Origin: Roseomonas aerilata DSM 19363
Lineage (GTDB): Bacteria > Pseudomonadota > Alphaproteobacteria > Acetobacterales > Acetobacteraceae
Length of the DNA: 64,000 nucleotides
Direction: 5' to 3'
Assembly (NCBI RefSeq): GCF_000711725.1
Contig: NZ_JONP01000010.1
Span: forward strand, 155,114 to 219,113
In this document: piece by piece, positions 8,484 through 17,704 of the stretch
Numbering within the stretch: the first letter of the stretch is position 1
Layout of the letters: every line of letters begins with the position of its first letter
Notes under the pieces: generated by a model
The model's database searches: none
Seen by the model: only the letters and a program-made list of their open reading frames with translations
Told to the model about the DNA's origin: nothing
Translations under genes and position numbers: made by a program

Positions 8484-9428
8484 GCGTCCACGTACGCGTC
8501 TGCTAGACTGGCCTCCACCCCGTTGGCGGTGAGGGAGTGGCCGTGCGCCCGCTTGTTGCTGATCGTCAGGAAGACGGGCGAGGCAAGATTGATGACCGGC
8601 ACGTCGCGCCCGACGATCCCCTGGACCTCGCGGAACAGCCTGACGCGGCGGCTGGCATCGTTCTCGATCGCCGCCTGCTCCAGCAGGCGGTCCACCTCCG
8701 GGTTGCTGTAGCCGGAGCCATTGGAGAAGGGCACGCCTTTGATGAAGTTCTTTGACCAGTAGATGCGCTGCACCCCGACGGTAGGGTCGAACTTGAACAG
8801 GAAGGGGCCGGTGCCGATCGGCGCGGCGTTATTCGGACTGGAGAGGGGATCCGCGCCCTCATAGACATGGCGCGGCAGAATAGGTGTCTCGCTGCCGGCC
8901 AGCGCGGATCAGGTAGGGCGCGGGCCGCTCCAGCCGCAGCACGGCAGTCGGGGGGTCCGGCGTCTGCACCTCAGCCAGGTTCGCGAAGGTGCTGCGCCCT
9001 TGGGGGTGCATGCGCTTGAGGAGCAGCAGTGAGAAGGCCACGTCCGCCGAGGTGAAGTCCCGGCCATCGTGCCACTTCACGCCCGGCCGCAGCTTGAAGG
9101 TGTAGGTCAGGCCGCCCGGTGCGATGGTCCAGTCGGTCGCGAGCACGGACTTCGGCGTCAGATTGAAGTCGTACTGCAAGAGGCCCTCCGTCACCTTTTC
9201 GGACACGCTCAGCGCCGGGGTGACAACGGTGGTGGCGGCGACGAGCGCGGTGGGCTCGCTCGTCAGCACGAAGGTCAACGTGCCGCCGCGGCGTGGTCCG
9301 CCCTGCGCGCGGCTGCTGTGAGGAACCATAAACAGACCAGAAGCCAGGAGGCCGAAGCCACGGCGCGGAAGGAGGACGGACGAAAGGGACGGCCTGGATG
9401 GCGCCTCCGGATGCTGGCGGGCGGGCAA
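8480..9428 (-). pseudogene. peptide ABC transporter substrate-binding protein (SBP_bac_5), frameshift plus internal deletion
   Basis: The N-terminal part (9428 down to about 8905) has a signal-like segment, RRGGTLTFVLTSEPTAL, a start of the mature lobe and GVKWHDGRDFTSADVAFS. A frameshift near 8905 moves the frame to LAGSETPILPRHVYEGADP. After TGPFLFKF the sequence jumps straight to DPTVGVQRIYWSKNF, which in intact relatives lies about 200 or more residues later; the C-terminal lobe then runs to 8480. About 315 residues remain of roughly 530. Both the shift and the missing middle argue for a dead gene. Confidence 0.8.
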
Positions 9429-9525
9429 GCCGCGATCAGCTTGCCGGCAGCGATCCCCCGCCTAATCCACGCGACAAGTTCAGTAGATTTCGATATTCAC
9501 AGTCATGGAAGAGATATTGCGGGGG

Positions 9526-10821
9526 TCACCCCCGGTTTGCCGCTGCATCCCTCAGGAAGGCCAGCGTCGCGTGCCAGCTTGCCTCGCTCGCATAGGCGTT
9601 GGCAGCGGCCGTTCCGCCCCCTGTGGCAACGATGCCGCTGACCGGATGCGGCCAGGTGATGTGAGTCGTGGGCTGATAGGGATGGCTGATGGCGTGCCCC
9701 GCACCCTCGAAAGCGAGATGCGCGTGCGGCCAGGGATGGTTCGCGGCGGTCAGCGCCTCCTCCACCATCTCGGCGTAGCGCGTGCTCGGCCAGGAGCCGT
9801 CATCCGTGCCGGAGATCGTCAGCACCGGCCCGCGGATGCGCTCCACGGGGATACGGGCGCGCGCCACCGCCTCGGCATCCTCCAGCGCCGTCCTCACACC
9901 GTGGGCGTGGCGGCGCGGCGGCTCTCCATCGTCGTAGGGACTCCAGCTGGCCATCCGGTTGTTCTCCCAGACATGCGGGACCGGCCGGCCTTCCAGCGTC
10001 CAGGCATGGCCGTCCCGCCCGCCCTGCGCCGGATCGGCCGCGCTCATCGCTCCGTGCACCACCGCTCCCGGCACATAGGCAACCACGGCCGAGACCCGTT
10101 CCGGGAAGGTCGCACCGAGCAGCAGCGCCAGTTCCCCACCGCGCGACTGCCCGGATACTGCGAGGAAGCCGCCCGGCGGCGACGCCGCAGCGCGAAGCCA
10201 GTCGATCCCGCGCGCGAACATCTCCAACGGTGTGTTCGAGATGTAGCGCGGCAAGCCCGGCGCGCCGAAGTAGCCCAGTGCCAACGCGGCAAAGCCGTGG
10301 GATGCCAGCAGCGCCGCCCTCGGCTCATTGACGCCGCCCCCTGATCCGTAGAGCACGACCACGGCGGGATGCGGCCCCTCCCCCGCCGGCATGAAGAGCG
10401 TGCCGACGAGGTCGTCCTCCCGCAACTCGCGCCGCGTCACACCGGACGCGGCGAAGCGCGCGGTCATGGCCGCCTCGGCGCGCCACTCCCCGGCCTCGGC
10501 GGTCAGCCGCGCGTGCACGGGGTTGGCCGCGAGCGGTCCGGTGGCATCGGCCGGAGAGGCGGCCGCCACCTTCTGCTGCGACCAGACGAGCCCCATGGGC
10601 GAGACGCCGGCATAGCCCTCCGTCGGCGCGTCACGGGTGGTGTCCACCACGCCTTCGGAATCGGCCAGGAAGGTGGCGCCCCCGGCCCAGCGGCCGCCAT
10701 CCGGCCAGTCGGTGGCGATGGAGACGTGCACAGGGGCTCCGGGCGGGGCGCCCTCCACCCGGATGCGGCGCGGCACGTCCAGCAGCGCGTCCGTCGGCTC
10801 CACGGTCAGGCGCACCGTCAC
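9526..10821 (-). CDS. BAAT-family acyl-CoA thioesterase / acyltransferase-like alpha-beta hydrolase
   Basis: A protein of 431 residues if it starts at GTG 10821, which overlaps the stop of the upstream binding-protein gene (GTGA). The N-terminal beta-sandwich (VTVRLTVEPTDALLDVPRR to about residue 120) matches the acyl-CoA thioesterase/BAAT N-terminal domain. The hydrolase domain has LYGSGGGVNEPRA, the nucleophile elbow SGQSRGGELALLLG, SGTDDGSWPS and GAGHAISHPYQP, giving Ser, Asp and His candidates. Family members act on acyl-CoA esters. The coupling to a peptide-type transporter gene suggests a shared uptake-and-processing job, but the substrate is unknown. Confidence 0.85.
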   Translation of the reverse strand: MTVRLTVEPTDALLDVPRRIRVEGAPPGAPVHVSIATDWPDGGRWAGGATFLADSEGVVDTTRDAPTEGYAGVSPMGLVWSQQKVAAASPADATGPLAANPVHARLTAEAGEWRAEAAMTARFAASGVTRRELREDDLVGTLFMPAGEGPHPAVVVLYGSGGGVNEPRAALLASHGFAALALGYFGAPGLPRYISNTPLEMFARGIDWLRAAASPPGGFLAVSGQSRGGELALLLGATFPERVSAVVAYVPGAVVHGAMSAADPAQGGRDGHAWTLEGRPVPHVWENNRMASWSPYDDGEPPRRHAHGVRTALEDAEAVARARIPVERIRGPVLTISGTDDGSWPSTRYAEMVEEALTAANHPWPHAHLAFEGAGHAISHPYQPTTHITWPHPVSGIVATGGGTAAANAYASEASWHATLAFLRDAAANRG

Positions 10822-12407
10822 GCCTCCCGCCGCACCATCTGCGCCGCCGTGCGGTCCGAGACGAGGGGCGAGACGGTGAGGCCGCGCCGAGCCGCCCAGA
10901 GGTTGCGGAAGTGGTAGACGGGGATGATCCCCGCCTCCCCCATCACCAGCCGGGCGGACTCCCGCAGTATGGCTTCGCGCTTCGCGTCGTCCAGCTCCTG
11001 GACCGCCGCTTCCAGCAGCCGGTCCGCCTCCGGGCTCGCATAGCGACCCCAGTTGGAGGCACCCCGCCCCTTGGCGGGATCGTAGGAGCCGATGACGTTG
11101 ACGAGGGCATAAGAGGCCTCGCCCGTCCCGTTGCCCCAAGTGAGCACAGACATGGCGAATTGCCCGGCGGAGGCGCGGCCGGAGAAGGTGGCCCAGGGCA
11201 TGTTCTCCACCGTCGTCCGCACCCCGATCCGGGTCCAGGCCTGCGCCACCGCCTGCGCCGTTTCGGGGCCGCGGACGTAGCGGTCCGTCGGGACGTGCAC
11301 GGCCAGGCGGAACCCGTCCGGGAAGCCGGCCTCAGCCAGCAGGCGCCGCGCCGCCTCCGGATCCGCCGCCGGCACGGTAAGGGCGGGCTCGTAGCCGAAG
11401 GAGCCTTCCGGCATCCACTGCGCCGCCGGCACCGCCTGGCCCTGCAGCAGCCGGTCCGAGAGGGCACGCCGGTCGAGCGAGAGGGAGAGGGCTCGGCGCA
11501 CCCGCGCGTCGCTCAACGGGTTCCGCGTGAGGGCCGAGCCATCGGCCGCGCGCACGAACTCGTTCGGCTCGGGCGAGGCGTTGGGCATCAGCAGCAGCAC
11601 GCGCAGCCCGGGATGGGCGAAGAGCGCCACGTCCTGTCGCCGGCGGATGTTGTCCACGTCGGCCACCGAGACGCGCTCGATCACGTCCACGTCGCCCGAG
11701 AGCAGCGCCGCGGTGCGGGCGGCGGCGTTGGGGATCAGCCGGATCGTCACCTCGGCCCAATCTGGACGCCCGCCCCAGTATTCCTCGTTGCGGCGGAAAA
11801 CGATGCGATCCCCCGGTGTGTAGGAGACGAAGCGATAGGGGCCAGTGCCGACCGCTGCTTTGCCCGAGTTGAAGTCGGTGCTCGTCGCCCCCTCAGTCGC
11901 GTGGCGGGCGACGATGGAGACGGAGGCGAAGTTCAGCGGCGTGAGCGGGGCAGGGCCGTGGGTGCGGACGATTAGCCGGTGCGGGTCCGGCGCCTCCAGC
12001 CCCGCGATCTCCCGCAGATAGCCGCCGAAGGAGGAGGAGGAACCGGGCACGTCCGGCGCGCGGCGGAAGGAGAAGATCGCATCCTCCGCCGTGAAGGGCC
12101 GACCGTCGTGCCAGCGCACGTCGTCGCGCAGAACGAACTCCCAGGTGATGGGATTCAGCAGCTTCCAGGAGCGAGCGAGGCCGGGCCGCAGCGTGCCGTC
12201 GTGGTTCTCCACCAGGAAGTCGAAGGCGTGCAGGTTGACGGAGCGGTCGCCGCCGAAGTTGTTCAACTGCGGATCGATGGAGGAGACGGGATCGCCGAAA
12301 GCGATCGTCAGCCGGTCCTCGGGCGCCGGGCGGGCGCCCTGGGCCCGGGCCGTGCCGGCCAGCGTCGGCAGGGCAAGAAGGGTAGACAGGGCGCGGCGGG
12401 AGATCAT
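10818..12407 (-). CDS. ABC transporter substrate-binding protein, peptide/nickel type (SBP_bac_5)
   Basis: An intact 529-residue periplasmic receptor. The signal peptide is MISRRALSTLLALPTLAGTARA, with a twin Arg near the start. Family landmarks are PVSSIDPQLNN, GLARSWKLLNP, RDDVRWHDGRPFTAEDAIFS, VGTGPYRF and a C-terminal EADRLLEAA. It is coupled (GTGA) to the downstream thioesterase-like gene. No permease or ATPase genes are present nearby, only the DppB stub at 8298-8483, so the transport partners are elsewhere or lost. Confidence 0.92.
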   Translation of the reverse strand: MISRRALSTLLALPTLAGTARAQGARPAPEDRLTIAFGDPVSSIDPQLNNFGGDRSVNLHAFDFLVENHDGTLRPGLARSWKLLNPITWEFVLRDDVRWHDGRPFTAEDAIFSFRRAPDVPGSSSSFGGYLREIAGLEAPDPHRLIVRTHGPAPLTPLNFASVSIVARHATEGATSTDFNSGKAAVGTGPYRFVSYTPGDRIVFRRNEEYWGGRPDWAEVTIRLIPNAAARTAALLSGDVDVIERVSVADVDNIRRRQDVALFAHPGLRVLLLMPNASPEPNEFVRAADGSALTRNPLSDARVRRALSLSLDRRALSDRLLQGQAVPAAQWMPEGSFGYEPALTVPAADPEAARRLLAEAGFPDGFRLAVHVPTDRYVRGPETAQAVAQAWTRIGVRTTVENMPWATFSGRASAGQFAMSVLTWGNGTGEASYALVNVIGSYDPAKGRGASNWGRYASPEADRLLEAAVQELDDAKREAILRESARLVMGEAGIIPVYHFRNLWAARRGLTVSPLVSDRTAAQMVRREA

Positions 12408-12467
12408 GCGAAAGTCCTCGGGTGCTACCGGACGGGCAGGTGCTTAACGCCCTGCCCGCCCCGTTCG

Positions 12468-13225
12468 TCAGGCAGCGCTGTTGACGCGCTCGATCGCCAC
12501 GTCGCGACCGCCGCGGATCTCGTAGAGCTCGAAGTCGCGGGCCGCGAGGCTGCCATCCGGCTTGAAGTCCACGGATGAGCTGGCGCCGTCGTAGGACAGG
12601 GTCTTGCCGGCCTTCAGCGCGGCCAATCCCTCCTCCAGGTTCGTCACTCGCTCGCCTGGGCCGTTCGCCACGCGTGGATTGGCAGCCTTCACGGCGTCCG
12701 CCGCGTCCGTACCGGCCGCGGCCATGGCGAGGAGGAGGACGTTGATCTGGTCGAAGCCGGCACAGCCGTAGGGCTTCTGCACCTCTCCGTCTGGCATCGC
12801 GCCAACGAAGCAAAGATAGGCGTCGTAGGCGCCACTGCCGACTGGCGGCACGGGCAGGCCGTGCAGGATGCCCTCCGCCGCGTGTCCGACCGCCTGCTTG
12901 AACTGTGGCCCGACGGCGAAGGACAGGGTGAGCACCTTGCCCTGGTAGCCAGCACGGAAAATGCCGCGGTAGATCGCGGTGAAATCGGTGACGTAGCCCG
13001 GGATGAACACCGCCTGTGGGTTGCCGCGGAGCAGCCGGTCCACCTCGGCGCGATAGCTCGGCTGGCTGGTGTTGTAGAAGAACGGCTCGTTCGCCAGCTT
13101 GCCCCCCGCCGTTTCCAGTGCGCTGCGGAAGCTGGCGGCGAGGGTGGTGGAGAAGTCGTTGTTCGGCCCGGCCGCCGCGATCCCCGTCAGGCCGCGCTTC
13201 ACCGCCAGCCGCGCCAGCGCCGAGG
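12468..13225 (-). pseudogene. branched-chain amino-acid type (LivJ-like) binding protein, C-terminal two thirds only
   Basis: About 250 residues read as a type-1 periplasmic binding protein: LTGIAAAGPNNDFSTTLA, NPQAVFIPGYVTDFTAIYRG, then YGCAGFDQINVLLLAM and a normal C terminus FELYEIRGGRDV. The signal peptide and first lobe are missing. The frame is open only to about 13225, where a different gene fragment (YdhS-like) begins in another frame. This is a deletion joint. The ORF is open from GTG 13202, but without a signal peptide it could not function as a receptor. Confidence 0.8.
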
Positions 13226-13227
13226 TG

Positions 13228-13642
13228 GCGTGCCAAGGTCTCGCATTGACGCCGTATGTCGGGAACGGCCGTCATCTCCCAGAACGCTCCCTTGGTTATT
13301 GGCCCAACCGCGAAAGCCCGGCGTGAGATGCCTCCATCGCGGCCGCGCAGGGCGCAGTTCCCCGTTACGTCCAATCCTAGGCGAAAGGGATCGGGACGAG
13401 CGATCCCGCGCGCGAGCAGGTTACGCGCGAGCGGATGGCTGCCTCGGTCGTAGTCGGCGCTCGGCCCGGAACAGTTGATGACGCGCGCCGCCACCAGTTT
13501 AATAGGCCCTGCCGCGGCCGAACTGGCCACCGCGCTCGGTGAGGATGACTTGTGTCGAACTGGGGCAGTGACGAAGCAGGTGGAGCGCGAGTAACGTTCC
13601 GCTAAAGCCCGCGCCGATAACCGCGATGGTGGTGGACGTCAC
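13228..13642 (-). pseudogene. FAD/NAD(P)-binding YdhS-like (COG4529) oxidoreductase with large internal deletion
   Basis: From GTG 13642 the frame reads TTIAVIGAGFSGTLLALHLL, a dinucleotide-binding N terminus, through ERGGQFGRGRAY, then hits TAA. In the next frame the sequence resumes with RVINCSGPSADY, LLARGIARPD, and AVGPITKGAFWEMTAVPDIR, which are the C-terminal signatures of the same family. So about 45 N-terminal and 90 C-terminal residues remain of roughly 450; the centre has been deleted out of frame. The 3' end is then cut at the joint to the LivJ remnant. Confidence 0.75.
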
Positions 13643-13794
13643 GCTTCCTGCTCACCCCCAGTGTCCAGGCGACCTAAGTTCGGCATCCCTGCCCTCGCAA
13701 CGTCAACTACGAGCACGTGAGGGCTCTCACGCCAGCCTGGCCGTGCCACGGCGCGGCAGAAGAACGATCCAGCCGGGAAGGCGAGCAGGATATT

Positions 13795-14016
13795 TCAGAG
13801 CTCGCGAGTTCGCTTGGTAACCCCGAACCCGTTCAGCTGCTCGCCCAGGTCGATGTTGGTAAGGACAACCTGGCAAGGCTCCGCGCCTTCGAGGTACTCC
13901 AACGCGGCGGCTGCATTCTCAGCCATCTGCACGATATAGCTTGCGTCCTCCAGCGCCCGGAGCGTCACGTCCAGCACAAGTTCATCATCGTCGAGAACAA
14001 GGACGTCGCACGTCAT
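13795..14016 (-). pseudogene. truncated response-regulator receiver domain lacking the phospho-Asp
   Basis: ATG 14016 opens a 73-residue frame that reads as the first half of a CheY-like domain: VLVLDDDELVLDVTLRALED carries the acidic pocket, and VVLTNIDLG is the strand that normally reads VVLTDIDLG. The phosphorylated Asp is therefore Asn. The frame stops at about alpha-3/beta-4 (TKRTREL), where complete receivers have some 45 further residues. Probably a relic. Confidence 0.6.
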
Positions 14017-14118
14017 TCGGTCTGCCGTTCCAGTTCTAAAGTAAGCGCGGCAGTCCCGCTGCGGCCGCAACGCTTACCTTAGCCTCTTGCCGGTTCCGGA
14101 CTGCACTACCGCTCCGAT

Positions 14119-14445
14119 TTATCGCCTCTCGGTCGTCAGCAACCCGAACACGAAGCCGACCGCTCCAGCGATCAGAAGGGCCGGTAGTGGATGCTGGTGG
14201 AGAGCTGCGCGGGCGGCTCCTCCTGCCTGATTGGCCTGGACGGCTGTGTGACCGTGAATCGCGGTGTCCGTCCCATCAGGGGAGATAAAGCCTGTGGCGC
14301 CGCCTTTGTGAACGGGATCGGAGGCGGGAAAGGTGTCCTCCACCCCTTTGTCGACCTTGGCCTCGTGAGTTGCTCCGGGCTTCAGATCTGAAACCCAGTG
14401 CCCGGTCTCCTCGTCGCGCTTCTGGTCGGTACGGTCCTTGTCCAT
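14119..14445 (-). CDS. small single-membrane-span protein of unknown function
   Basis: A 108-residue protein. The N-terminal two thirds are polar (MDKDRTDQKRDEETGHWVSDL) and include VDKGVEDTFPASDPV, a motif found in many small alphaproteobacterial stress-associated proteins. The C terminus is one membrane helix (LPALLIAGAVGFVFGLL) followed by TTERR, like the YqjD/ElaB tail anchor. ATG 14445 is the start where family-like sequence begins; the upstream frame is not protein-like. Likely an inner-membrane tail-anchored protein; function unknown. Confidence 0.65.
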   Translation of the reverse strand: MDKDRTDQKRDEETGHWVSDLKPGATHEAKVDKGVEDTFPASDPVHKGGATGFISPDGTDTAIHGHTAVQANQAGGAARAALHQHPLPALLIAGAVGFVFGLLTTERR

Positions 14446-14770
14446 AGTCAGTGTCCTGATCCATCTCTGTGAAAGCCGGTCACAGCGCCCATGGGAGCTG
14501 CGGCTCATCGAAGGATGAAGCGCAGAAGACGGGAACAGAGTTCCACCTGAGGCCAGCGCCTCGATGCCGGGGATCCGCTCCTGCCCCTGGGGCACCAGAT
14601 AGGTTCGGATGGCCGACTGTATCCTGCTCTGGGGTGACCTCCCTGTCCTGAGCATGCAATCCAAGCACGGGTACAGACTTCCTGTTCGAAGGGCGGTTAC
14701 CGTAGGAGGCCAAACAGCACTGAAATTTGCAAATTGCCGCTTCTCCACTATATGTGACCGTGGAAACGTA
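14446..14770. promoter_or_regulatory. upstream region of the flavin monooxygenase with a 12-bp palindrome
   Basis: No gene is supported here. The perfect palindrome AATTTGCAAATT at 14724-14735 lies 35 bases upstream of the likely start of the next gene in otherwise GC-rich DNA, a plausible operator. No regulator gene is adjacent to claim it. Confidence 0.4.
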
Positions 14771-16204
14771 ATGCGGGCATTAGACCGGCTTCGAGAGAGC
14801 CAGATATCCGCCGCCGCCGGTTTTCCGGCCCGGCCTTCCATCGGATTGCGCCCCTTGCCTTCCAAGCGCCAGATCAGCCTCGGCCTCTTTCTCTTCGCCA
14901 GCGGCCACCATGTCGCCGGTTGGCGCTGCCCAGGCGCGCAGTCGGACGCCACCTTCAATCCATCATTCATGGCAGACATGGCGCGCAAGGCCGAGGCCGC
15001 GTGCTTCGACATGGTCTTCCTAGCCGACAACAACTGCATCCAGCAGGACGACTGGTTGGCCGTGCGGCGCATGGCAAGGCCCAACATCTTCGAGCCGGTC
15101 GCCCTGCTCTCGGCGCTGTCCATGGTGACGCGGCGCATCGGCCTCGTGGCTACCGGGTCCACCACCTACTCCGAACCTTACCACATCGCCCGCTCTTTCG
15201 GGACGTTGGATTACCTCTCCAACGGGCGCGCCGGCTGGAACATCGTCACCACCTCCAACTCGCTCGAGGCATGGAACTTCGGCCGGGAAAGCCACCCCGC
15301 CCATGCCGACCGCTACAAGCGTGCTGCCGAGTTCGTGGAGGTGACCAAGGGCCTTTGGGACAGCTTCGAGGACGACGCCTTCATCCGCGACAAGGAGAGC
15401 GGCATCTACTTCGATGCTTCGAAGCTGCACGTCCTCCATCACAAGGGCGAGCATTTCTCGGTCCGCGGCCCGCTGAACCTAGGACGCCCGCCGCAGGGCC
15501 ATCCCGTCCTGGTCCAGGCCGGCGGCTCTGACGCAGGGCGCGACCTCGCGGCTCGCACGGCCGAGGTGATCTTCGCGGTGAACCAGGCCCTGCCGGACGC
15601 ACAGGCCTTCTACGCCGACGTGAAGGCGCGGGTGGCTGCCCACGGCCGTGATGCCGACCTGGTGAAGGTCATGCCCGGCTTCTTCCCTGTCGTCGGCCGC
15701 ACCCGCACGGAAGCGGAGGACCACATGGCGGAGTTGCAGAGGCTGCTGCATCCGGATGTCGGCCTTTCGCTCCTCTCTTTCCTCACCGGCGGCTTCGACC
15801 TCTCCGGCTATGACGTGGACGGCCCGCTGCCCGACCTGCCGGATACCGACGTTGGCAAGGCGCGCATAAAGGTGATCGCGGACCTCGCCAAGCGCGAGAA
15901 CCTCAGCATCCGGCGCCTGTACGAGCGCATCGCCGTCTCACGCGGCCACCACATGATCGTGGGCAGCGCCACCGAGGTCGCCGACCGTATGGAGGAGTGG
16001 TTCGAGGGTAAGGCGGCCGACGGCTTCAACGTCATGCCGCCGACCTTTCCCGCGGGCCTGGACGCCTTCGCCAGCCTCGTGGTGCCGGAGCTTCAGCGCC
16101 GCGGCCTGTTCCGGACCGGCTATGCCGGCACCACCCTCCGCGAACACCTCGGCCTGCCGCGCCCCGCCCATCTGAGCCGCGGGCAGGTGGCTCTCCCCGC
16201 CTGA
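14771..16204 (+). CDS. LLM-class flavin-dependent monooxygenase (NtaA/SnaA/DszA type)
   Basis: A bacterial luciferase-like FMNH2-dependent monooxygenase, 477 residues from ATG 14771. Core signatures: QISLGLFLFASGHHVAGWR, MARKAEAACFDMVFLADN, FEPVALLSALSMVTRRIGL, TTYSEPYHIARSFGTLDYLSNGRAGWNIVTT (broken here at known family points), and the C-terminal VGSATEVADRMEEWF. The family oxidises sulfonates, nitrilotriacetate, dibenzothiophene sulfone and similar small organics. About 40 residues precede the conserved core, so an alternative TTG closer to KRQISLG is possible. A TctC receptor gene follows 22 bases downstream, suggesting uptake of the same substrate. Confidence 0.9.
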   Translation: MRALDRLRESQISAAAGFPARPSIGLRPLPSKRQISLGLFLFASGHHVAGWRCPGAQSDATFNPSFMADMARKAEAACFDMVFLADNNCIQQDDWLAVRRMARPNIFEPVALLSALSMVTRRIGLVATGSTTYSEPYHIARSFGTLDYLSNGRAGWNIVTTSNSLEAWNFGRESHPAHADRYKRAAEFVEVTKGLWDSFEDDAFIRDKESGIYFDASKLHVLHHKGEHFSVRGPLNLGRPPQGHPVLVQAGGSDAGRDLAARTAEVIFAVNQALPDAQAFYADVKARVAAHGRDADLVKVMPGFFPVVGRTRTEAEDHMAELQRLLHPDVGLSLLSFLTGGFDLSGYDVDGPLPDLPDTDVGKARIKVIADLAKRENLSIRRLYERIAVSRGHHMIVGSATEVADRMEEWFEGKAADGFNVMPPTFPAGLDAFASLVVPELQRRGLFRTGYAGTTLREHLGLPRPAHLSRGQVALPA

Positions 16205-16226
16205 CACCCGCTGCAGGAGTACCGCA

Positions 16227-17198
16227 ATGACCTACTGCCTGCGCCGTCGCATGGCTCTTGGCCTGATCGCGGCACCCGCCCTCGCCCGGGCCGCGCGCGC
16301 TGCCGGGTGGGTGCCGGACCGCCCTGTCAGGATCATTGTTCCCTTCCCGCCCGGCGGCGGGCTTGATCTGGTCGGCCGCGTGCTGGCCGACACGATGGCC
16401 TCGGAACTCGGCCAACCCGTCGTGGTGGACAACAGGGCTGGCGCCGCCGGCGCGCTCGGCATTGAGCAGGTATATCAGGCGGCGCCAGACGGCTACACGC
16501 TCGGCATCACCAGCTCGGGCAACATCACCATCGGCCCGCTCCTGCGCCGGACGCCCTATCAGCCGATGGCGCTCACCCATGTGTCGCGCCTCACGACCAG
16601 TCCGTTGATGCTCGTTGCGCGCAAGGGCTCGCCGGTGGCGGATCTGGATGCCTTTCTCGCCTGGATGCGCGCAAAGCCCGAGGAGGTACGCTTCGCCTCC
16701 GCCGGTATCGGCTCCAGCACCCATCTGTCGCTCGAGCTGCTGAACATCCGTCTCGGCACGAGGACGATGAATGTGCCCTATCGAGGCACCACGCCGATGC
16801 TGACCGACCTTGCCGCCGGCATCGTCGATGTGGCCTTCGCCGACGCGACGGGCTGGCCATTGGTCGAGCAAGGCGCACTCCGCCTGCTGGCTGTGTCCTC
16901 CGGTGAGGCTTGGGCGCGCAGCCCCCAGACGCCGACCCTCGACAGCCGGCTGGGCGAGTTCCGCGTGACCAACTGGTACGGGCTGGTTGCCCCGCCGAAT
17001 CTTCCCGCACCGATCCTGGCGAGGTTCGAGGCAGAGGTGGCGCAGGCCCTCGCGCTGCCCAAGGTGCAGCAGGCTTATGCAACCTCCGGCTTCACGGCCT
17101 TGCCACTACCACGAGCGCAGTTCCACCCGTTCCTGGAAAGCGAGATCAAGCTCTGGGACAGCGTGATCGAGACGGCGAAGATCGAGAAGGAAAGTTAG
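16227..17198 (+). CDS. Bug/TctC family periplasmic substrate-binding protein
   Basis: A complete 323-residue Bug receptor. The signal peptide ends around ARAARAAGW; then RPVRIIVPFPPGGGLDLVGRVLAD, VDNRAGAAGALG, ASAGIGSSTHLSLELL and VPYRGTTPMLTDLAAGIVDVAF, all standard family blocks. It lies 22 bases behind the flavin monooxygenase gene, with GCAGGAGT before ATG 16227, so the two are probably co-transcribed. Ligand unknown, probably a carboxylate that the monooxygenase or its pathway consumes. Confidence 0.93.
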   Translation: MTYCLRRRMALGLIAAPALARAARAAGWVPDRPVRIIVPFPPGGGLDLVGRVLADTMASELGQPVVVDNRAGAAGALGIEQVYQAAPDGYTLGITSSGNITIGPLLRRTPYQPMALTHVSRLTTSPLMLVARKGSPVADLDAFLAWMRAKPEEVRFASAGIGSSTHLSLELLNIRLGTRTMNVPYRGTTPMLTDLAAGIVDVAFADATGWPLVEQGALRLLAVSSGEAWARSPQTPTLDSRLGEFRVTNWYGLVAPPNLPAPILARFEAEVAQALALPKVQQAYATSGFTALPLPRAQFHPFLESEIKLWDSVIETAKIEKES

Positions 17199-17676
17199 AA
17201 GCAAAGCGGGGCAGCGAGGAGGCGTACCGTGCTGACTTCCAACCGTGGACCGGCCTCCAGACGAGATCCCTCTGCCTGCGGGGGATTGTGTTGCATGCGC
17301 TCCGCCGTGGCGCCAAACGACCGGAGCTGTGCGCCCAGAAGGCGCTCCGTCTCGCTCTGCGGCACCATCAGCGCGAAGTTGTAGGCGCTGGCGATGTCAC
17401 AGAACCTGGCGATGTCACAGAACTCGGTGCGGGTCAGCACGGCCGCGCGGCTGCGGATGGACGCGGCATGCACCCGGTGCCCGATCCGCAGGAAAGCGTC
17501 CGAGCAGCCAGCCGGTCCAGCAGTTCCAGCGTGCGGCTCCAGACGACGATCGCCCGGGAGGTCTCGGCCGGGTGCGCGCTGCCGTCGATGATCCGGACGA
17601 GAAGGCCGTAGCGCGCCAGCTCGGACGCCATGGGCAGGCCGACCGGCCCGGCACCGACAATTAAGATGGGTGACAT
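17195..17676 (-). pseudogene. FAD-dependent (phenol-hydroxylase type) monooxygenase, frameshifted and truncated
   Basis: ATG 17676 follows GGAGGACCTCC and starts SPILIVGAGPVGLPMASELARYG, the FAD-binding GxGxxG fold, then SRTLELLDRL. A one-base loss near 17507 shifts the frame; the other frame continues with SDAFLRIGHRVHAAS and ends at 17195. An 18-base tandem duplication inside it produces FCDIARFCDIAS. After FGATAER the family sequence ends, so only about 150 of at least 380 residues remain. Confidence 0.8.
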
Positions 17677-17704
17677 GAGGGAGGTCCTCCGTTTGGTGCC
17701 CCGT

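Noticed and set aside
11893..13530. A 545-residue minus-strand frame
   Set aside because: Only its first 90 or so residues (YdhS-like C terminus) are real. The rest is an off-frame reading of the LivJ remnant and the peptide-binding protein gene.
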